Notes under the pieces: model-generated
Databases searched by the model: none
What the model was told of the DNA's origin: nothing
The model's input: the letters and a program-made list of their open reading frames with translations, nothing else
Part shown: positions 35,256 through 43,806 of the stretch, one piece after another
How positions within the stretch are numbered: the first letter of the stretch is position 1
Layout: every line of letters begins with the position of its first letter
Origin: Streptomyces cyaneogriseus subsp. noncyanogenus
GTDB taxonomy: Bacteria > Actinomycetota > Actinomycetes > Streptomycetales > Streptomycetaceae
Assembly (NCBI RefSeq): GCF_000931445.1
Contig: NZ_CP010849.1
Coordinates: 6,386,001 to 6,450,000, forward strand
Direction: 5' to 3'
Length of the DNA stretch: 64,000 bases
Position numbers and translations under genes: made by a program

Positions 35256-36518
35256 TCAGGCGGCGGAGGGGCCCTGGCCCGCCTCCTCGCCGGGGTCCGT
35301 GTCCTGCTCCGTGTCCTGCTCCGTGTCCTGCTCCGCGTTCTCCTCCGCGTTCTCCTCCGCGTTCTCCTCCGCGGCGGCCGGCGCGGGGGCGGCGCGGTCG
35401 TCGAGGGTGATGGTGACCGGTTCGCCGCTGGGGGTGAGGCCGTTCAGACTCTTCTCGATCCGCTCGTAGAGGGTGGCGGCGAGCTCCCGGTCGCCGTCGC
35501 CGTCGCTCGCCGTGCACTGGGTGGAGTGCAGGCTGATCAGCAGGGCGATCAGGGAACGGCCGGACAGCGCGGCGCGGACCCGCTGGTCCCCCTCGTCGGC
35601 GACCTGCGGCGGCACCCGGAAGTGCGGGTGCCGTCCGGCGTGGGCGGTGACGAACTCCCAGATGTCGCGGTGGCACAGCAGACTGGCGGAGGAGACACGG
35701 GCCGCCGTCCGGAGCAGGGCGCTGTGCTCCGCGCTCACGTCGAAGGCCGCCGCCCTCACGTCGACGGCCGCGGTGCCGGTGGTGGCCGCGGTCTCGGCGG
35801 TGGCGTCGGGCCGGGTCCGCAGCTCCTCCACGGCGGCGCGCAGGTCCGCGACGTGGTCCTGCAACCCGACGAGTCCGGAGCGGGCTTCCTCCAGGGCGGT
35901 GCCGACCTCGGACGGGTTGAACGCGGCGAGTACGGGCGCGAGTTCCTCGGCGAGGACCTCGCGCACGGCCTGGCGGACCGCGTCGACCGACAGGGCCGGG
36001 CCGGGGGAGGAGTCCTGATCGGCTGCGCGCTGCGCGGGGATCGCGGCGGAGGCGGTCTCTTCGGAGAGTTCGTCGGTGGCGGTGGCCGTGACGGTGCCGG
36101 CCGGTGCGGGCGCGAGACCGGAGTGCTCGCCCTCGGCGCCGGATGCCCCCTGGAGCGCCGAGGCGGAGGCGGGCGAGGCGGTGAGCGAGGACGGTACGGG
36201 CGGGGTGAGGTCCGCCAGCACGACCCGCATCTCCCGCAGTTCGGTGCGCAACTGGGTGACGACCTCGTTCACCTGGCTGCTGAGGGAGTCGCCGTTGGAG
36301 TTCAGCTTGTTGTAGACGTCGCGGAAGTTCGTGCGCATCCGGCCGAGCTCTTCGACGACCTCCTTGGCCGTCTTCTCGTGGGCGGCCCGGCCGGCCGACT
36401 CCAGCTTCTCCACGCTCTTGTCGAGCTCGTCCCGGATGTTCTTGTCCGTGTGCATGACGGCGGTGTGGAGCATCGCCAGGGTGTTGGTGAGGTCCGGGTT
36501 CGGCTGGCGGGCCATCAT
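35256..36518 (-). CDS. coiled-coil protein of unknown function
   Basis: 420 residues. Residues 1-110 are almost wholly helical with heptads (TLAMLHTAVMHTDKNIRDEL, SQVNEVVTQLRTELREMRVV). An Ala/Ser/Thr linker follows, then a second helical part (VRQAVREVLAEELAPVLAAF) and a compact region with ASLLCHRDIWEFVTAHAGRH and two cysteines. The C-terminus is an acidic repeat (ENAE and QDTE units). It has no signal peptide or membrane helix and is probably a cytoplasmic structural or scaffold protein. I do not recognise the family. Confidence 0.78.
   Translation of the reverse strand: MMARQPNPDLTNTLAMLHTAVMHTDKNIRDELDKSVEKLESAGRAAHEKTAKEVVEELGRMRTNFRDVYNKLNSNGDSLSSQVNEVVTQLRTELREMRVVLADLTPPVPSSLTASPASASALQGASGAEGEHSGLAPAPAGTVTATATDELSEETASAAIPAQRAADQDSSPGPALSVDAVRQAVREVLAEELAPVLAAFNPSEVGTALEEARSGLVGLQDHVADLRAAVEELRTRPDATAETAATTGTAAVDVRAAAFDVSAEHSALLRTAARVSSASLLCHRDIWEFVTAHAGRHPHFRVPPQVADEGDQRVRAALSGRSLIALLISLHSTQCTASDGDGDRELAATLYERIEKSLNGLTPSGEPVTITLDDRAAPAPAAAEENAEENAEENAEQDTEQDTEQDTDPGEEAGQGPSAA
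35296..35367 (-). repeat. six 12-bp units encoding an acidic tail
   Basis: Three copies of one 12-bp unit (TCCGTGTCCTGC on the plus strand) abut three of a related unit (TCCGCGTTCTCC), encoding EQDT and ENAE tetrapeptides. The unit length is a multiple of three, so tail length could vary without loss of frame. Confidence 0.88.
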
Positions 36519-36834
36519 CCCCCATTTCGTCGCGGTGAGTAACTGATCGCCTTCGCTGCGTATGCTGCCCCAGGTGGGGCTCCCCGCGTGGAGAGATCAA
36601 CCAACTGACCTGAGATGGCTGCGATTCATACCGAAACGGTCAGATCGGGATGGCTCGGGGCAGGAGGTGATCCACCGCTCATGACCGGACCGACAACGGG
36701 CGCGCCCCGAGCCGTCGCCGCGAGCCGCCGTCCCGGCCGGCGGTCCGCGGGCGGGCGGCAGGCGACCGGGGCGACCGGGGTGACCGGGGCGGCCGGGGCG
36801 GCCGGGGCGGCCGGGCCCCCTGACGGGCCCGTGG
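36519..36834. other. intergenic region with a 9-bp tandem repeat
   Basis: 316 bp without a supported gene. It holds the promoter of the coiled-coil gene and, at 36762-36815, six tandem 9-bp units alternating GCGACCGGG and GCGGCCGGG. An opposing open frame through this repeat has no recognisable homology. Confidence 0.6.
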
Positions 36835-37131
36835 TCAGGGCGTGTCGCCGGTGTAGTGCAAGCGGCACACCACGCCCGGGCCGGGCAGGCGCGGCTCGCC
36901 CGGGCGCGGGTCGTACAGGGCGCGGCCGCCGGGCCACCGCGACAGCTCGGTGGAGAGGGCCACGCCGTCGTCGACGTCCTCGGTCCGCCACCCGGTGATG
37001 TCCAGCAGCAGCCCGTCCAGCGGCCCGCCCGTCAGCGCGGCGTACGTCCGGTGCGGGAGGGGGCCCGGGTCCGGGTCGTCGTGATCGCGGCCGTAGACCC
37101 GGCCGCGCAGCAACTGCTCATCGCCGTTCAT
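36835..37131 (-). CDS. small conserved hypothetical protein
   Basis: 98 residues. The sequence GRVYGRDHDDPDPGPLPHRT, followed by YAALTGGPLDGLLLDITGW, resembles a short soluble protein that I recall being common in Streptomyces, with a beta-rich C-terminus VCRLHYTGDTP. There is no signal peptide, membrane helix or catalytic motif. It is likely monocistronic and the function is unknown. Confidence 0.65.
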   Translation of the reverse strand: MNGDEQLLRGRVYGRDHDDPDPGPLPHRTYAALTGGPLDGLLLDITGWRTEDVDDGVALSTELSRWPGGRALYDPRPGEPRLPGPGVVCRLHYTGDTP

Positions 37132-37250
37132 CGCTCCAGCTTTCCAGCCGCCACCGACAACGCGGCCCCGCGGGGCGCTTCGCCGCCTTCACCGGCCTGG
37201 CCGCGGCCCGCCTCCGCCAACCCGCCCGATGAGACGACGCCCTACGGCGG

Positions 37251-37802
37251 TCAGGCCGGCCAGCCGCCCGCGGCGGCCGTGGACCTGGCGAACTCGGCGA
37301 AGGTCCGCGGCGGGCGGCCGAGGGCTTGCCGCACGCCGTCGGAGACGTACGCGTCAGTGCCCTTTCCGAGCGGCTCGAAGACATCCGCGAAGGCCCGGGC
37401 GTCCGCGGGCGGCACACCCTGCCCGACGAGCTCAGCGACGTACTCCTCGACGGAGAGCGGGACGTAGCGGTTGTCCCGGCCGGTGGCCTCGGAGATGGTG
37501 GCGACAGCCTCGGCGAGCGTCACCGCCCGGGGGCCGGACAGCTCGTAGATCCGGCCCGCGTGCCGGGCGTCGGTCAGCACGGCGACCACCACCGCGGCGA
37601 TGTCCTCGGCGTCGACGAAGCCGGCGGCCCCGTCACCCGCGGGCAGCCGCACCTCGCCGGCGCGGATGCCGTCGGCGAAGAAGCCCTCGCTGAAGTTCTG
37701 CGCGAACCAGCCCGGTCTGCTGATCGTCCACTCCAGACCGCTCTCCCGTACCGCGGCCTCGCTGTCGAGGAGGCCCTCCCGCACACCGCCCCTGCGGAAC
37801 AC
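37251..37802 (-). pseudogene. NmrA-like NAD(P)H-binding protein lacking its N-terminus
   Basis: The remaining roughly 180 residues match the C-terminal two thirds of NmrA/YtfG-like reductases: RESGLEWTISRPGWFAQNFS, GFVDAEDIAAVVVAVLTD and GRIYELSGPRAVTLAEAVA. The Rossmann GxxGxxG start, about 90-100 residues, is absent, and the frame begins only at a chance GTG. Its cut end abuts the equally cut start of the AraC pseudogene on the other strand, so one deletion took both 5' ends. Confidence 0.72.
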
Positions 37803-38408
37803 CGGCCGAGGGCGCGGCCGTGCTGCTCAGCGGGGCCTTCGAGCAGCGGGGCGAACTCAGCGAACGACTGCTGCGGGCCCTGCCCGACGTGCTGGTGGTG
37901 CCGGCCGGGGCCCGTGCCTGCCCCTCGGCGGAGATGGTGGCCGAGGAGGTCGCCAGACCGGCCCGGACAGCAACTGGTGCTGGACCGCCTGCTGGACCTG
38001 ATGCTGGTCTCCGCGCTGCGCACCTGGTTCGACGATCCGGATGCCGATGCTCCGGCCTGGTGCCGCGCGCTGAACGACCCGGTCGCCGGTGCCGCGCTGC
38101 GGCTGCTGCACGACGCGCCCGCCCGCCCGTGGACGGTGGCGGTCCTGGCGGCCGAGGCGGGGGTGTCACGGGCCGCGCTGGCCCGGCGGTTCACCGCGCT
38201 GGTCGGCGAACCGCCGATGGCCTACCTCGCGAGCTGGCGGATCGCCTTGGCCGCGGACCTGCTGCGCACGACCGACCACACGGTGGACACGATCGCGAGG
38301 AAGGTGGGCTATGCCAACGCCTTCGCGCTGAGCACGGCGTTCAAACGGCTGCGCGGGACGCGACCGAGCGATCACCGGAATCCGGCACCACGGGCGCGGG
38401 CCGGCTAG
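37803..38408 (+). pseudogene. AraC-family regulator, 5'-deleted and frameshifted
   Basis: Frame A gives AVLLSGAFEQRGELSERLL and LRALPDVLVVPA, the rim of a cupin_6 domain. The match then moves to frame B with RPGQQLVLDRLLDLML, and VSRAALARRFTALVGEPPMA plus DTIARKVGYANAFALSTAFK, the AraC HTH pair. The shift is near 37955; AGACC where AGAGACC would restore RDRPGQQ suggests loss of two bases. The first 100 or so residues are missing. AraC genes are often divergent from an NmrA or reductase gene they control, as this pair must once have been. Confidence 0.75.
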
Positions 38409-38600
38409 GGCTCGCCCCCGCCGTTCGCGTCGGCGCGGTGGCCGGGCACGCGGGGCCGCGCCGTCCAGCGGGCCGCGCGGGAAGGCGTCCTGATCGCCCC
38501 CGAGCGCGGGACGGCGCGCTCGCCGCCCGACCGGGCGCGAGCTCGTCGGCCGCACCCTCGGGCGCCCCGTCGGCCGCATGGGCCGCTGAGGCCGGTGTCG

Positions 38601-38795
38601 TCAGCGGACCAGGCCGTGCTCCCAGGCCCAGGCCGCGATCTCCACCCGGTTACGGGCGGTCAGCTTGTTCTGGACGCCGCTGAGGTGGCTCTTGACCGTG
38701 CCGACGCTGATGACCAACTGCTCGGCGATCTTAGTGTTCGTCCGCCCTCTGGCGACCAGGCGCACGACCTCCGTCTCCCGGGGCGACAGCCCCCG
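38601..38795 (-). pseudogene. LuxR/NarL response-regulator C-terminal fragment
   Basis: About 64 residues form a complete LuxR helix-turn-helix: LSPRETEVVRLVARGRTNTK, KIAEQLVISVGTVKSHLSGV, then EIAAWAWEHGLVR. The open frame runs up to 38900, but its N-terminus is unrelated Pro/Arg-rich sequence. The receiver domain, about 120 residues with the phospho-acceptor Asp, is missing. Intact relatives are about 220 residues. A solo DNA-binding domain could still bind, but no ribosome site was found. Confidence 0.65.
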
Positions 38796-38962
38796 CCGGT
38801 GTCCGGGACGGGTGCCGGGGCGGCCAGGGCCCGCAGGAGACGGACGGGACAGTCCTGCCGACATGGCGGGGGAGGCCCGCCCCGCGGCGCGGTGACGCAT
38901 CGGTCACGGCGCCGCGGGGCAACCGCCGTGTCCGCCCGGCCGTCGGTGGGTACGACGGCCGG

Positions 38963-39760
38963 TCAGCGTGCCAGGGTGGCCGCGTCACCCATGACGATCA
39001 CGGGCTTCAGGGCCGGGTCGAGGGTACGCAACAGTATCTTCAGGTGTTCCTCGGCGATGCTGACACAGGCTTGGGTGGGGCCGTCGTGGTCGACGTGGAC
39101 CCAGATGCCCCCGCCCTTCTCGGCACCGTCGGGGCGGGCCCAGTCCAGCGGCGAGGTGCCGGGCTCGCGGTTGTAGTTGATGGCCACGACGTAGTCGAAG
39201 GAGCCGTCCAGGGGCTCGCCCTCGAAGCCGGTGCCGGAGACGGTGAAGGCGTCGGACCGGTCGTAGGGCAGCCGGGTGCCCGGGTCGGGCAGCAGACCGC
39301 CGGCGTCCGTGAGGGCGAAGACGCCGATCGGGGAGCGCAGGTCGCCCAGGCGGTGGTCGTGGGTCCAGCCCTTGAGCGCGTTGTGCGCGGGCCAGGCGTC
39401 GGTCACGGCCTCCCATCCGCCGGCCTTCGTGCGCTGGTAGAGCCGGACGGTGGAGGTGGGTTCGTTCCTTCCGTCGCCGGTGACCAGCAGGACCTGCCGG
39501 GCGGTGTCGGGAATGCCGGCCAGCATGGCCGGTCCCACGCCCGGCAGCGCTTGCCGGGCGCGCTTCGGTTCGCCGGCCGACCCGGGAAGGGCGGCCCGGC
39601 CGGCGGCGGTGGTGCTTTTCACGGGGGCGCCGGAACGGGCCGTCACGCCGCCGTCGTCCGGGGCGGCGGCGCAGGCGCTGAGCAGGAGCGCGGCACTCAC
39701 CGCGGCGACGGTGCCGTGGCGGGCCCGGCGACCGGGCAGGTGGGCGGGGCGTACGGGCAT
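38963..39760 (-). CDS. L,D-transpeptidase-like lipoprotein
   Basis: 265 residues from ATG 39760. An N-terminal signal with lipobox LLSAC anchors it outside. The catalytic region has PAHNALKGWTHDHRLGDLRS, DYVVAINYNREPGTS and, at the C-terminus, WVHVDHDGPTQACVSIAEE, which carries the nucleophilic Cys of YkuD-type enzymes in a divergent setting (TQACVS instead of SHGCIR). Such enzymes make 3-3 peptidoglycan cross-links. It sits among decayed genes but itself looks intact. Confidence 0.82.
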   Translation of the reverse strand: MPVRPAHLPGRRARHGTVAAVSAALLLSACAAAPDDGGVTARSGAPVKSTTAAGRAALPGSAGEPKRARQALPGVGPAMLAGIPDTARQVLLVTGDGRNEPTSTVRLYQRTKAGGWEAVTDAWPAHNALKGWTHDHRLGDLRSPIGVFALTDAGGLLPDPGTRLPYDRSDAFTVSGTGFEGEPLDGSFDYVVAINYNREPGTSPLDWARPDGAEKGGGIWVHVDHDGPTQACVSIAEEHLKILLRTLDPALKPVIVMGDAATLAR

Positions 39761-39811
39761 CACGAATGAACTCTCTCAGGAATGCTGACGGTCGGTAAGT
39801 CGAGTGGTGCG

Positions 39812-40264
39812 TTAGCCGTAACGGGCCGAGCCGATGAGGGCCTCGGCATCGTGGAGTACCCCGGTCCAGGCGCCGGACGAGCCGGGGACGGGGACGAGCG
39901 CGGCACCGGACCTCCGCCCGTCGTGCCGTGGGATGCCGGCGGTGCCGGTCGCGGACGGCGCGGACCCGTCGCCGGCGGTGTCCGACGACGGGGCGGGAGG
40001 TGCCCCCAGACAGATGCTCACCTTCAGGGCGGGCCCGGCCCGTCCGGGCGCCGACACGGACCGGGTGGCGTATGCGAGTCGTCCGCGGTGCGTGATGCGG
40101 GCCCACTCGGGCCACACCTTCGCCGGCGCGGTCTGCGGCGGATCTTCCGCCAGGCGCGCGTCGCCGGTCGGCAGTCACGCCATCCGTGGCAGGCGTGGTC
40201 CGCGGGCCGCGACGAACCCCTCGACGTCCCGCGCGCTGCTGCCGGCGCCCATCGCGCCGGTCAT
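39812..40264 (-). pseudogene. SigE-family ECF sigma factor broken by a stop codon
   Basis: From ATG 40264, RDVEGFVAARGPRLPRMA runs into an in-frame TGA at 40175-40177. The same frame then continues LPTGDARLAEDPPQTAPAKV and WPEWARIT, as in sigma region 2 of SigE-family factors (typically YLLTGDRHLAEDLVQTALAKVWPKW). The stop stands where the family has Tyr. Beyond ATR the match ends, and an Ala/Pro/Ser-rich tail runs to a TAA at 39812, so regions 3-4 are lost too. Confidence 0.65.
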
Positions 40265-40917
40265 GCCGCCGCCATCGCGCCCGTGCGGTCGGTGTCTCGT
40301 TCACATCAGGTCAACCGGATGGGCGGCGCACCCGGTTGCCTGCCGGAGCCACGATTTCCCGCAGTGTTCCAAGCGGCCGGCCGCCCGCGGACCCGACGCG
40401 GAAGAAGCCTCACGTCGGCCGCGGCCCGTTCGGTGCCGCCCCGGCGGACCACCCCCCGACCGCTGCCGCTCCTCTCGTCACCTCGGGGGGTGAGGGCGAG
40501 CGCGGCGGCGAGGTCCTCCGCGAGCGTGGTGCCGTCGTTGTCGGCGCCGGCTCAGGCGATGTGACCGCCGGTGCGGACGAGGGCGGCGCGGACGCCGGAC
40601 CAGTCGGCCGGTGCCCGGCGGACCGTGCCGGCGCGGACGCGCAGGCCGGGACGGGCCGGACGGCCGAAGGGGCGGGAGCCGGTGAGGTCGAGCGGCAGGT
40701 GGCTGTCGGCGCGCAGCAGCGCGAGCAGGCCGGTGTCGTCGATGGGGGCCGCCGGCCGCACGCCGTCACCGCGGCGAGGCCGAGCGCCTGACGGCCGTTG
40801 CGGCATTCGTGCCACCGACCAGCCGCCGCACCTGCTGCCGCAGCACCGGTGTCAGCGCCTCGGCGTACGGCCTTCCGCGCGGCCTTCGGCCCCAGGGCGA
40901 GCTGCGCGGCCGACCTC
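40265..40917. other. stretch without an intact gene in a decay zone
   Basis: 653 bp. The only mildly protein-like piece is a minus-strand frame at 40552-40815 (DDTGLLALLRADSHLPLDL), which I cannot place in a family. Adjacent frames change without start or ribosome sites, as in degraded coding DNA. Confidence 0.45.
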
Positions 40918-41574
40918 CTAGTGCCGGTGCCAGACCAGCGTGTAGCGCCAGAACAGTCGCCGGCGCAGCCGTGCACCGGGTAGCGCCTGATGGGCGTCGC
41001 GAACGATGTCTGCGAAGGTCATGGTCGCCGGTCGGACCGGGGCCGTCATGGAGACCGGTCGCGGCGCCCTGCGGCCCCTGTTCTTGATCCAGGCCATGGC
41101 GACGTTCGCCGCGACGGCCACGGCGTCGATCAGATGATCGCTCCAAGACTGCCGGCGATAGACGCCGACGACGACCAGGGTTCCGCCGCGCGCCAGATGC
41201 CGGCGGAAGCAGGTGAGGGCGTCGCCGAACGGCATGTGGTGGATGGTGGCGACACAGGTGATGACGTCGTAGGGGCCGGGCGGCACCTCCCTCAGTGCGT
41301 CTCCGACGGTGAAGGTCACCGGGGCGGCGGGGTCCGTCAGCTCCCGCGCGCGATCGACGATCGTGGGATCGGCGTCGATACCGTGCACTGCTCCGGCCCG
41401 TGAGGCCAGGAGCCTGGCGAGGTCACCGCTGCCTGATCCGACGTCCAGAGCCCTGTCGAAACGCCTTGGGAGGCGGCGCAGTATCCACCGGTGGTAGTGG
41501 GCGTTGTGGTCCCAGGGGTGGGTGGCATGGAACTGCTCAAGTGCTCGTATGACGCGGGGCAGCGATGTCCTCAT
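40918..41574 (-). CDS. class I SAM-dependent methyltransferase
   Basis: 218 residues. SAM-binding motif I is ALDVGSGSGDLARLL, with HGIDADPTIVDRAREL (motif II) and DVITCVATIHHMPFGDAL (motif IV region), then GGTLVVVGVY. The N-terminal ATHPWDHNAHYHRW and a Trp/Arg-rich C-terminus match small streptomycete methyltransferases of Methyltransf_11 type. The substrate is unknown. It appears to be a single-gene unit. Confidence 0.9.
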   Translation of the reverse strand: MRTSLPRVIRALEQFHATHPWDHNAHYHRWILRRLPRRFDRALDVGSGSGDLARLLASRAGAVHGIDADPTIVDRARELTDPAAPVTFTVGDALREVPPGPYDVITCVATIHHMPFGDALTCFRRHLARGGTLVVVGVYRRQSWSDHLIDAVAVAANVAMAWIKNRGRRAPRPVSMTAPVRPATMTFADIVRDAHQALPGARLRRRLFWRYTLVWHRH

Positions 41575-41711
41575 GGCGTGAGTCCATCAGCCCTCGGTCG
41601 CCTTCGAAACCACAGCGGAGACAAGGGTTGAGCCGGCCGGGGGCCCGCCCAGGAACGGCCGTCGGCCGCCCGGCCGGGATGCCGCAGGGGGCACCGTCCC
41701 CGGCCGTGGCC

Positions 41712-42524
41712 TCAACGCCGCGCGCCGTCCAGGGCGGCGATCTCGCGTACGGCCTCGGCGACGGCCGGGAAGTCCTTGCGCAGGATCGCACCGTGGCTGC
41801 CGGCGACCTTCGTGCTGCGGATGTGGGGATTGCGGGAGGTCACCGCGTCGAGGCTGGTGCGGATCCGTTCCTGTTCGTCGCCGCGGCTCCCGAAGGACGT
41901 CCCCGAAGCGACCACGTACCGCACCGGCACGGTGATGCCGTCCAGTACGGGGCCCAGCTCCCGCTCGCGGGAGAGCCTGCCGAGCTCGATGTTGCTCTCG
42001 GCCTGCTGCTCGGCGGTCATCCGCGGGGCCAGTCCGGTCGGGCGCAGCAGCGGCAGGAACCAGCTCATCCGCCGGAACAGCTTCCGTATCCGCAGTTCCA
42101 TGGCCTCGTCGAGCCAGTCGTGCGGAAACGCCCCGTCGACCAGGACCGCGCCCAGCGCGCGCTCCGGGTTCCGGCCTGCCCAGTGCGCTGCGACGACCGC
42201 CCCGTAGGACCAGCCCACCACCAGCGCCCGGTCCACGCCCCTGGCCGCGAGAACGGCGTCGACGTCTCGGACGGCCGCCTCGAAGGAATAGTCGGCCGAA
42301 CGCTTCGATCTGCCGCGGGCCCGCTCGTCGTAGGTGATGTGCCGCCACTCCGCGCCCAGTTCGGCGATGACCCGCCGCCAGTACCCCTGGGTGGCGAACT
42401 GGCCGTTGAGGTAGATCACGGGGACACCGGGACCGCCGGTGTCGGTGACGGCCAGGGCCGTGTCTTCGACCGGCACCATGCCGGTCCACTGCGTACCGCT
42501 CGCGGGCGTGCTGCTCTTCGTCAT
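41712..42524 (-). CDS. alpha/beta hydrolase
   Basis: 270 residues. The oxyanion region VIYLNGQFATQGYWRRVI, the YDERARGRS segment, the nucleophile elbow GWSYG in LVVGWSYGAVVAAHW, and the C-terminal His in KVAGSHGAI define the fold. There is no signal peptide, so it acts in the cytoplasm. It resembles esterase or epoxide-hydrolase-type enzymes of unknown substrate. Confidence 0.9.
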   Translation of the reverse strand: MTKSSTPASGTQWTGMVPVEDTALAVTDTGGPGVPVIYLNGQFATQGYWRRVIAELGAEWRHITYDERARGRSKRSADYSFEAAVRDVDAVLAARGVDRALVVGWSYGAVVAAHWAGRNPERALGAVLVDGAFPHDWLDEAMELRIRKLFRRMSWFLPLLRPTGLAPRMTAEQQAESNIELGRLSRERELGPVLDGITVPVRYVVASGTSFGSRGDEQERIRTSLDAVTSRNPHIRSTKVAGSHGAILRKDFPAVAEAVREIAALDGARR

Positions 42525-42703
42525 GTGTTCCCCCTGGTCGGGTCGGGCTTCTTGGCCGACTTCCCCATGCCTGCGCGTGACCGCAGGCGCCTCGGGACGG
42601 GCGGGCGCATGGGCGTCGGGGCGTACGGCGGGACTTCGGCGACCGGCGGCGGGACCCCGGTCGCGCTGGTCAGGGCCGGACGGCCGGCCCCGGTGCCGCC
42701 CCG

Positions 42704-43369
42704 TCAGAGGCTGCGGGCGGTGATGTCGCCGTGGGAGGTGGTGGCGCGGATGTCGAGTCCGGCGGTGCCGTCGTTCCTGAGGGCGTTGCTGACCCGGCCG
42801 TAGCCGGTGTCGGCGTCCAGGGTGGCCGAGACGCCGGCGGCGCCGGTCACCGAGATGTCGCCGGACTCGGTCCGCAGGACGACCGTGCCGTGCAGGGCCT
42901 CGGCGATCCGGATGTCGCCCCGTGACGTGGTGATCTCCGCGGGGCCGCCGAGCCGGCCGACCTCGATGTCGCCGTCCACAGCGGTGAGCCGGAGGCTCGC
43001 GGCCTCGTCGATCTTGATCTGGCGGTACGCGCCGTCGAAGGCGACGTCCCCGAGGCGGCCGACGCCGCGCAGCTCGGAGCCGGCGGCCTTGCCCTCGACG
43101 TGGGAGCCGGCGGGCAGTCGGACGGTGATCTCCACGGAACCGGAGGGGCCGAGGAGCCGGTCGCCGGACTCGGGGGTGCGGACCCGCAGGACACCGTCGG
43201 CGTGGACGACGGTGGTCTCCTCGGCGGTCCGGACGTCGCGGCTCTTGCTCGGGTCGGAGGGCAGGACCTCCACGGTGGTGTCGGCACGGTCGGCGGCGAT
43301 GAACTGGACGCGTCCGGCGGCGAGGGCCACGACGGCGGAGATCGGGGCCGGGGTGTCGAACTTCTGCAT
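42704..43369 (-). CDS. DUF4097-family beta-helix protein
   Basis: 221 residues from ATG 43369 with GGAGAG just upstream. After TPAPISAVVALAAGRVQFIA it consists of repeated beta-strand units with GDI turns (VDGDIEVGRL, SRGDIRIAEAL, ESGDISVTGAAG, SHGDITARSL), the DUF4097 adhesin-like fold. No signal peptide is present. In Streptomyces such genes often follow a small regulator. Here the upstream region is packed with GTTGC/GCAAC palindromes that probably control it. Confidence 0.85.
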   Translation of the reverse strand: MQKFDTPAPISAVVALAAGRVQFIAADRADTTVEVLPSDPSKSRDVRTAEETTVVHADGVLRVRTPESGDRLLGPSGSVEITVRLPAGSHVEGKAAGSELRGVGRLGDVAFDGAYRQIKIDEAASLRLTAVDGDIEVGRLGGPAEITTSRGDIRIAEALHGTVVLRTESGDISVTGAAGVSATLDADTGYGRVSNALRNDGTAGLDIRATTSHGDITARSL

Positions 43370-43434
43370 GATGCTCTCCGGTGCTTGCCGTTGGTTTCTG
43401 ACATGGGAAACGCTACGTTGCTTTCCACAGGACG

Positions 43435-43542
43435 GCAACGACTTCGTTGCGCGGGAGTCGAAATCATGCAGGTCAAACGCATAAAACTGTTGCAACGGAC
43501 GAAGAGGTAACGCAACGAAAGGAGGTACGGTCGTTGCAACGA
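43435..43542. promoter_or_regulatory. array of GTTGC/GCAAC palindromes
   Basis: GCAACGACTTCGTTGC (43435-43450) is a perfect 7-2-7 palindrome. GTTGCAAC (43489-43496) and TCGTTGCAACGA (43531-43542) are also perfect. Single half-sites lie at about 43416 (CGTTGC) and 43512 (GCAACG). Such clustering is typical of a cooperative operator near a divergent promoter for the DUF4097 gene and the plus-strand start at 43534. Confidence 0.6.
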
Positions 43543-43584
43543 GTAAGAAGTGAACGCTCCGCCGATCACCTCCCCGGGGGCTGA
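43534..43584 (+). other. orphan start site with 16-codon frame
   Basis: An excellent ribosome site (AAAGGAGG) precedes TTG 43534 by seven bases, but the frame ends after 16 codons (QRVRSERSADHLPGG). It may be a leader peptide or, more likely, the surviving start of a deleted regulator gene divergent from DUF4097. Confidence 0.3.
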
Positions 43585-43748
43585 TCCGACCACGAAGGCA
43601 CGCCCCGGGGTGTGGGCCGTTCGGTGGGGAGAAGGGATGGGGCGTAGGGGAACGGATTCCCGGGAGCGGGCCCGGCAGGTTCTGGAGGCGGCGGGCCTGC
43701 CGCCCGGCCGCGCCGGGCGGTCCAGGCGCTCAGCGGGACGTGCCCGTG

Positions 43749-43804
43749 CCGTTCGGCTTCGCGGTGGCCTCGGCTCCGTGGGCGGCCACCGCGAAGCCGA
43801 ACGG
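43749..43804. terminator. perfect 21-bp stem-loop after the mannoside importer operon
   Basis: The arms 43749-43769 and 43784-43804 are exact complements (beginning CCGTTCGGCTTCGCGG) around a 14-nt loop. The structure starts two bases past the last importer gene. It has no T-run, as usual in Streptomyces. Confidence 0.92.
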
Positions 43805-43806
43805 TG

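Noticed and set aside
36615..36998. Gly/Ala-rich frame with GAAGAAG-like stretch
   Set aside because: Its repetitive part is only the 9-bp DNA repeat and it runs antisense through a better-supported gene.
40552..40815. Minus-strand frame DDTGLLALLRADSHLPLDL as a gene
   Set aside because: Some protein-like character, but no start signal, no known family and neighbouring frames are broken.
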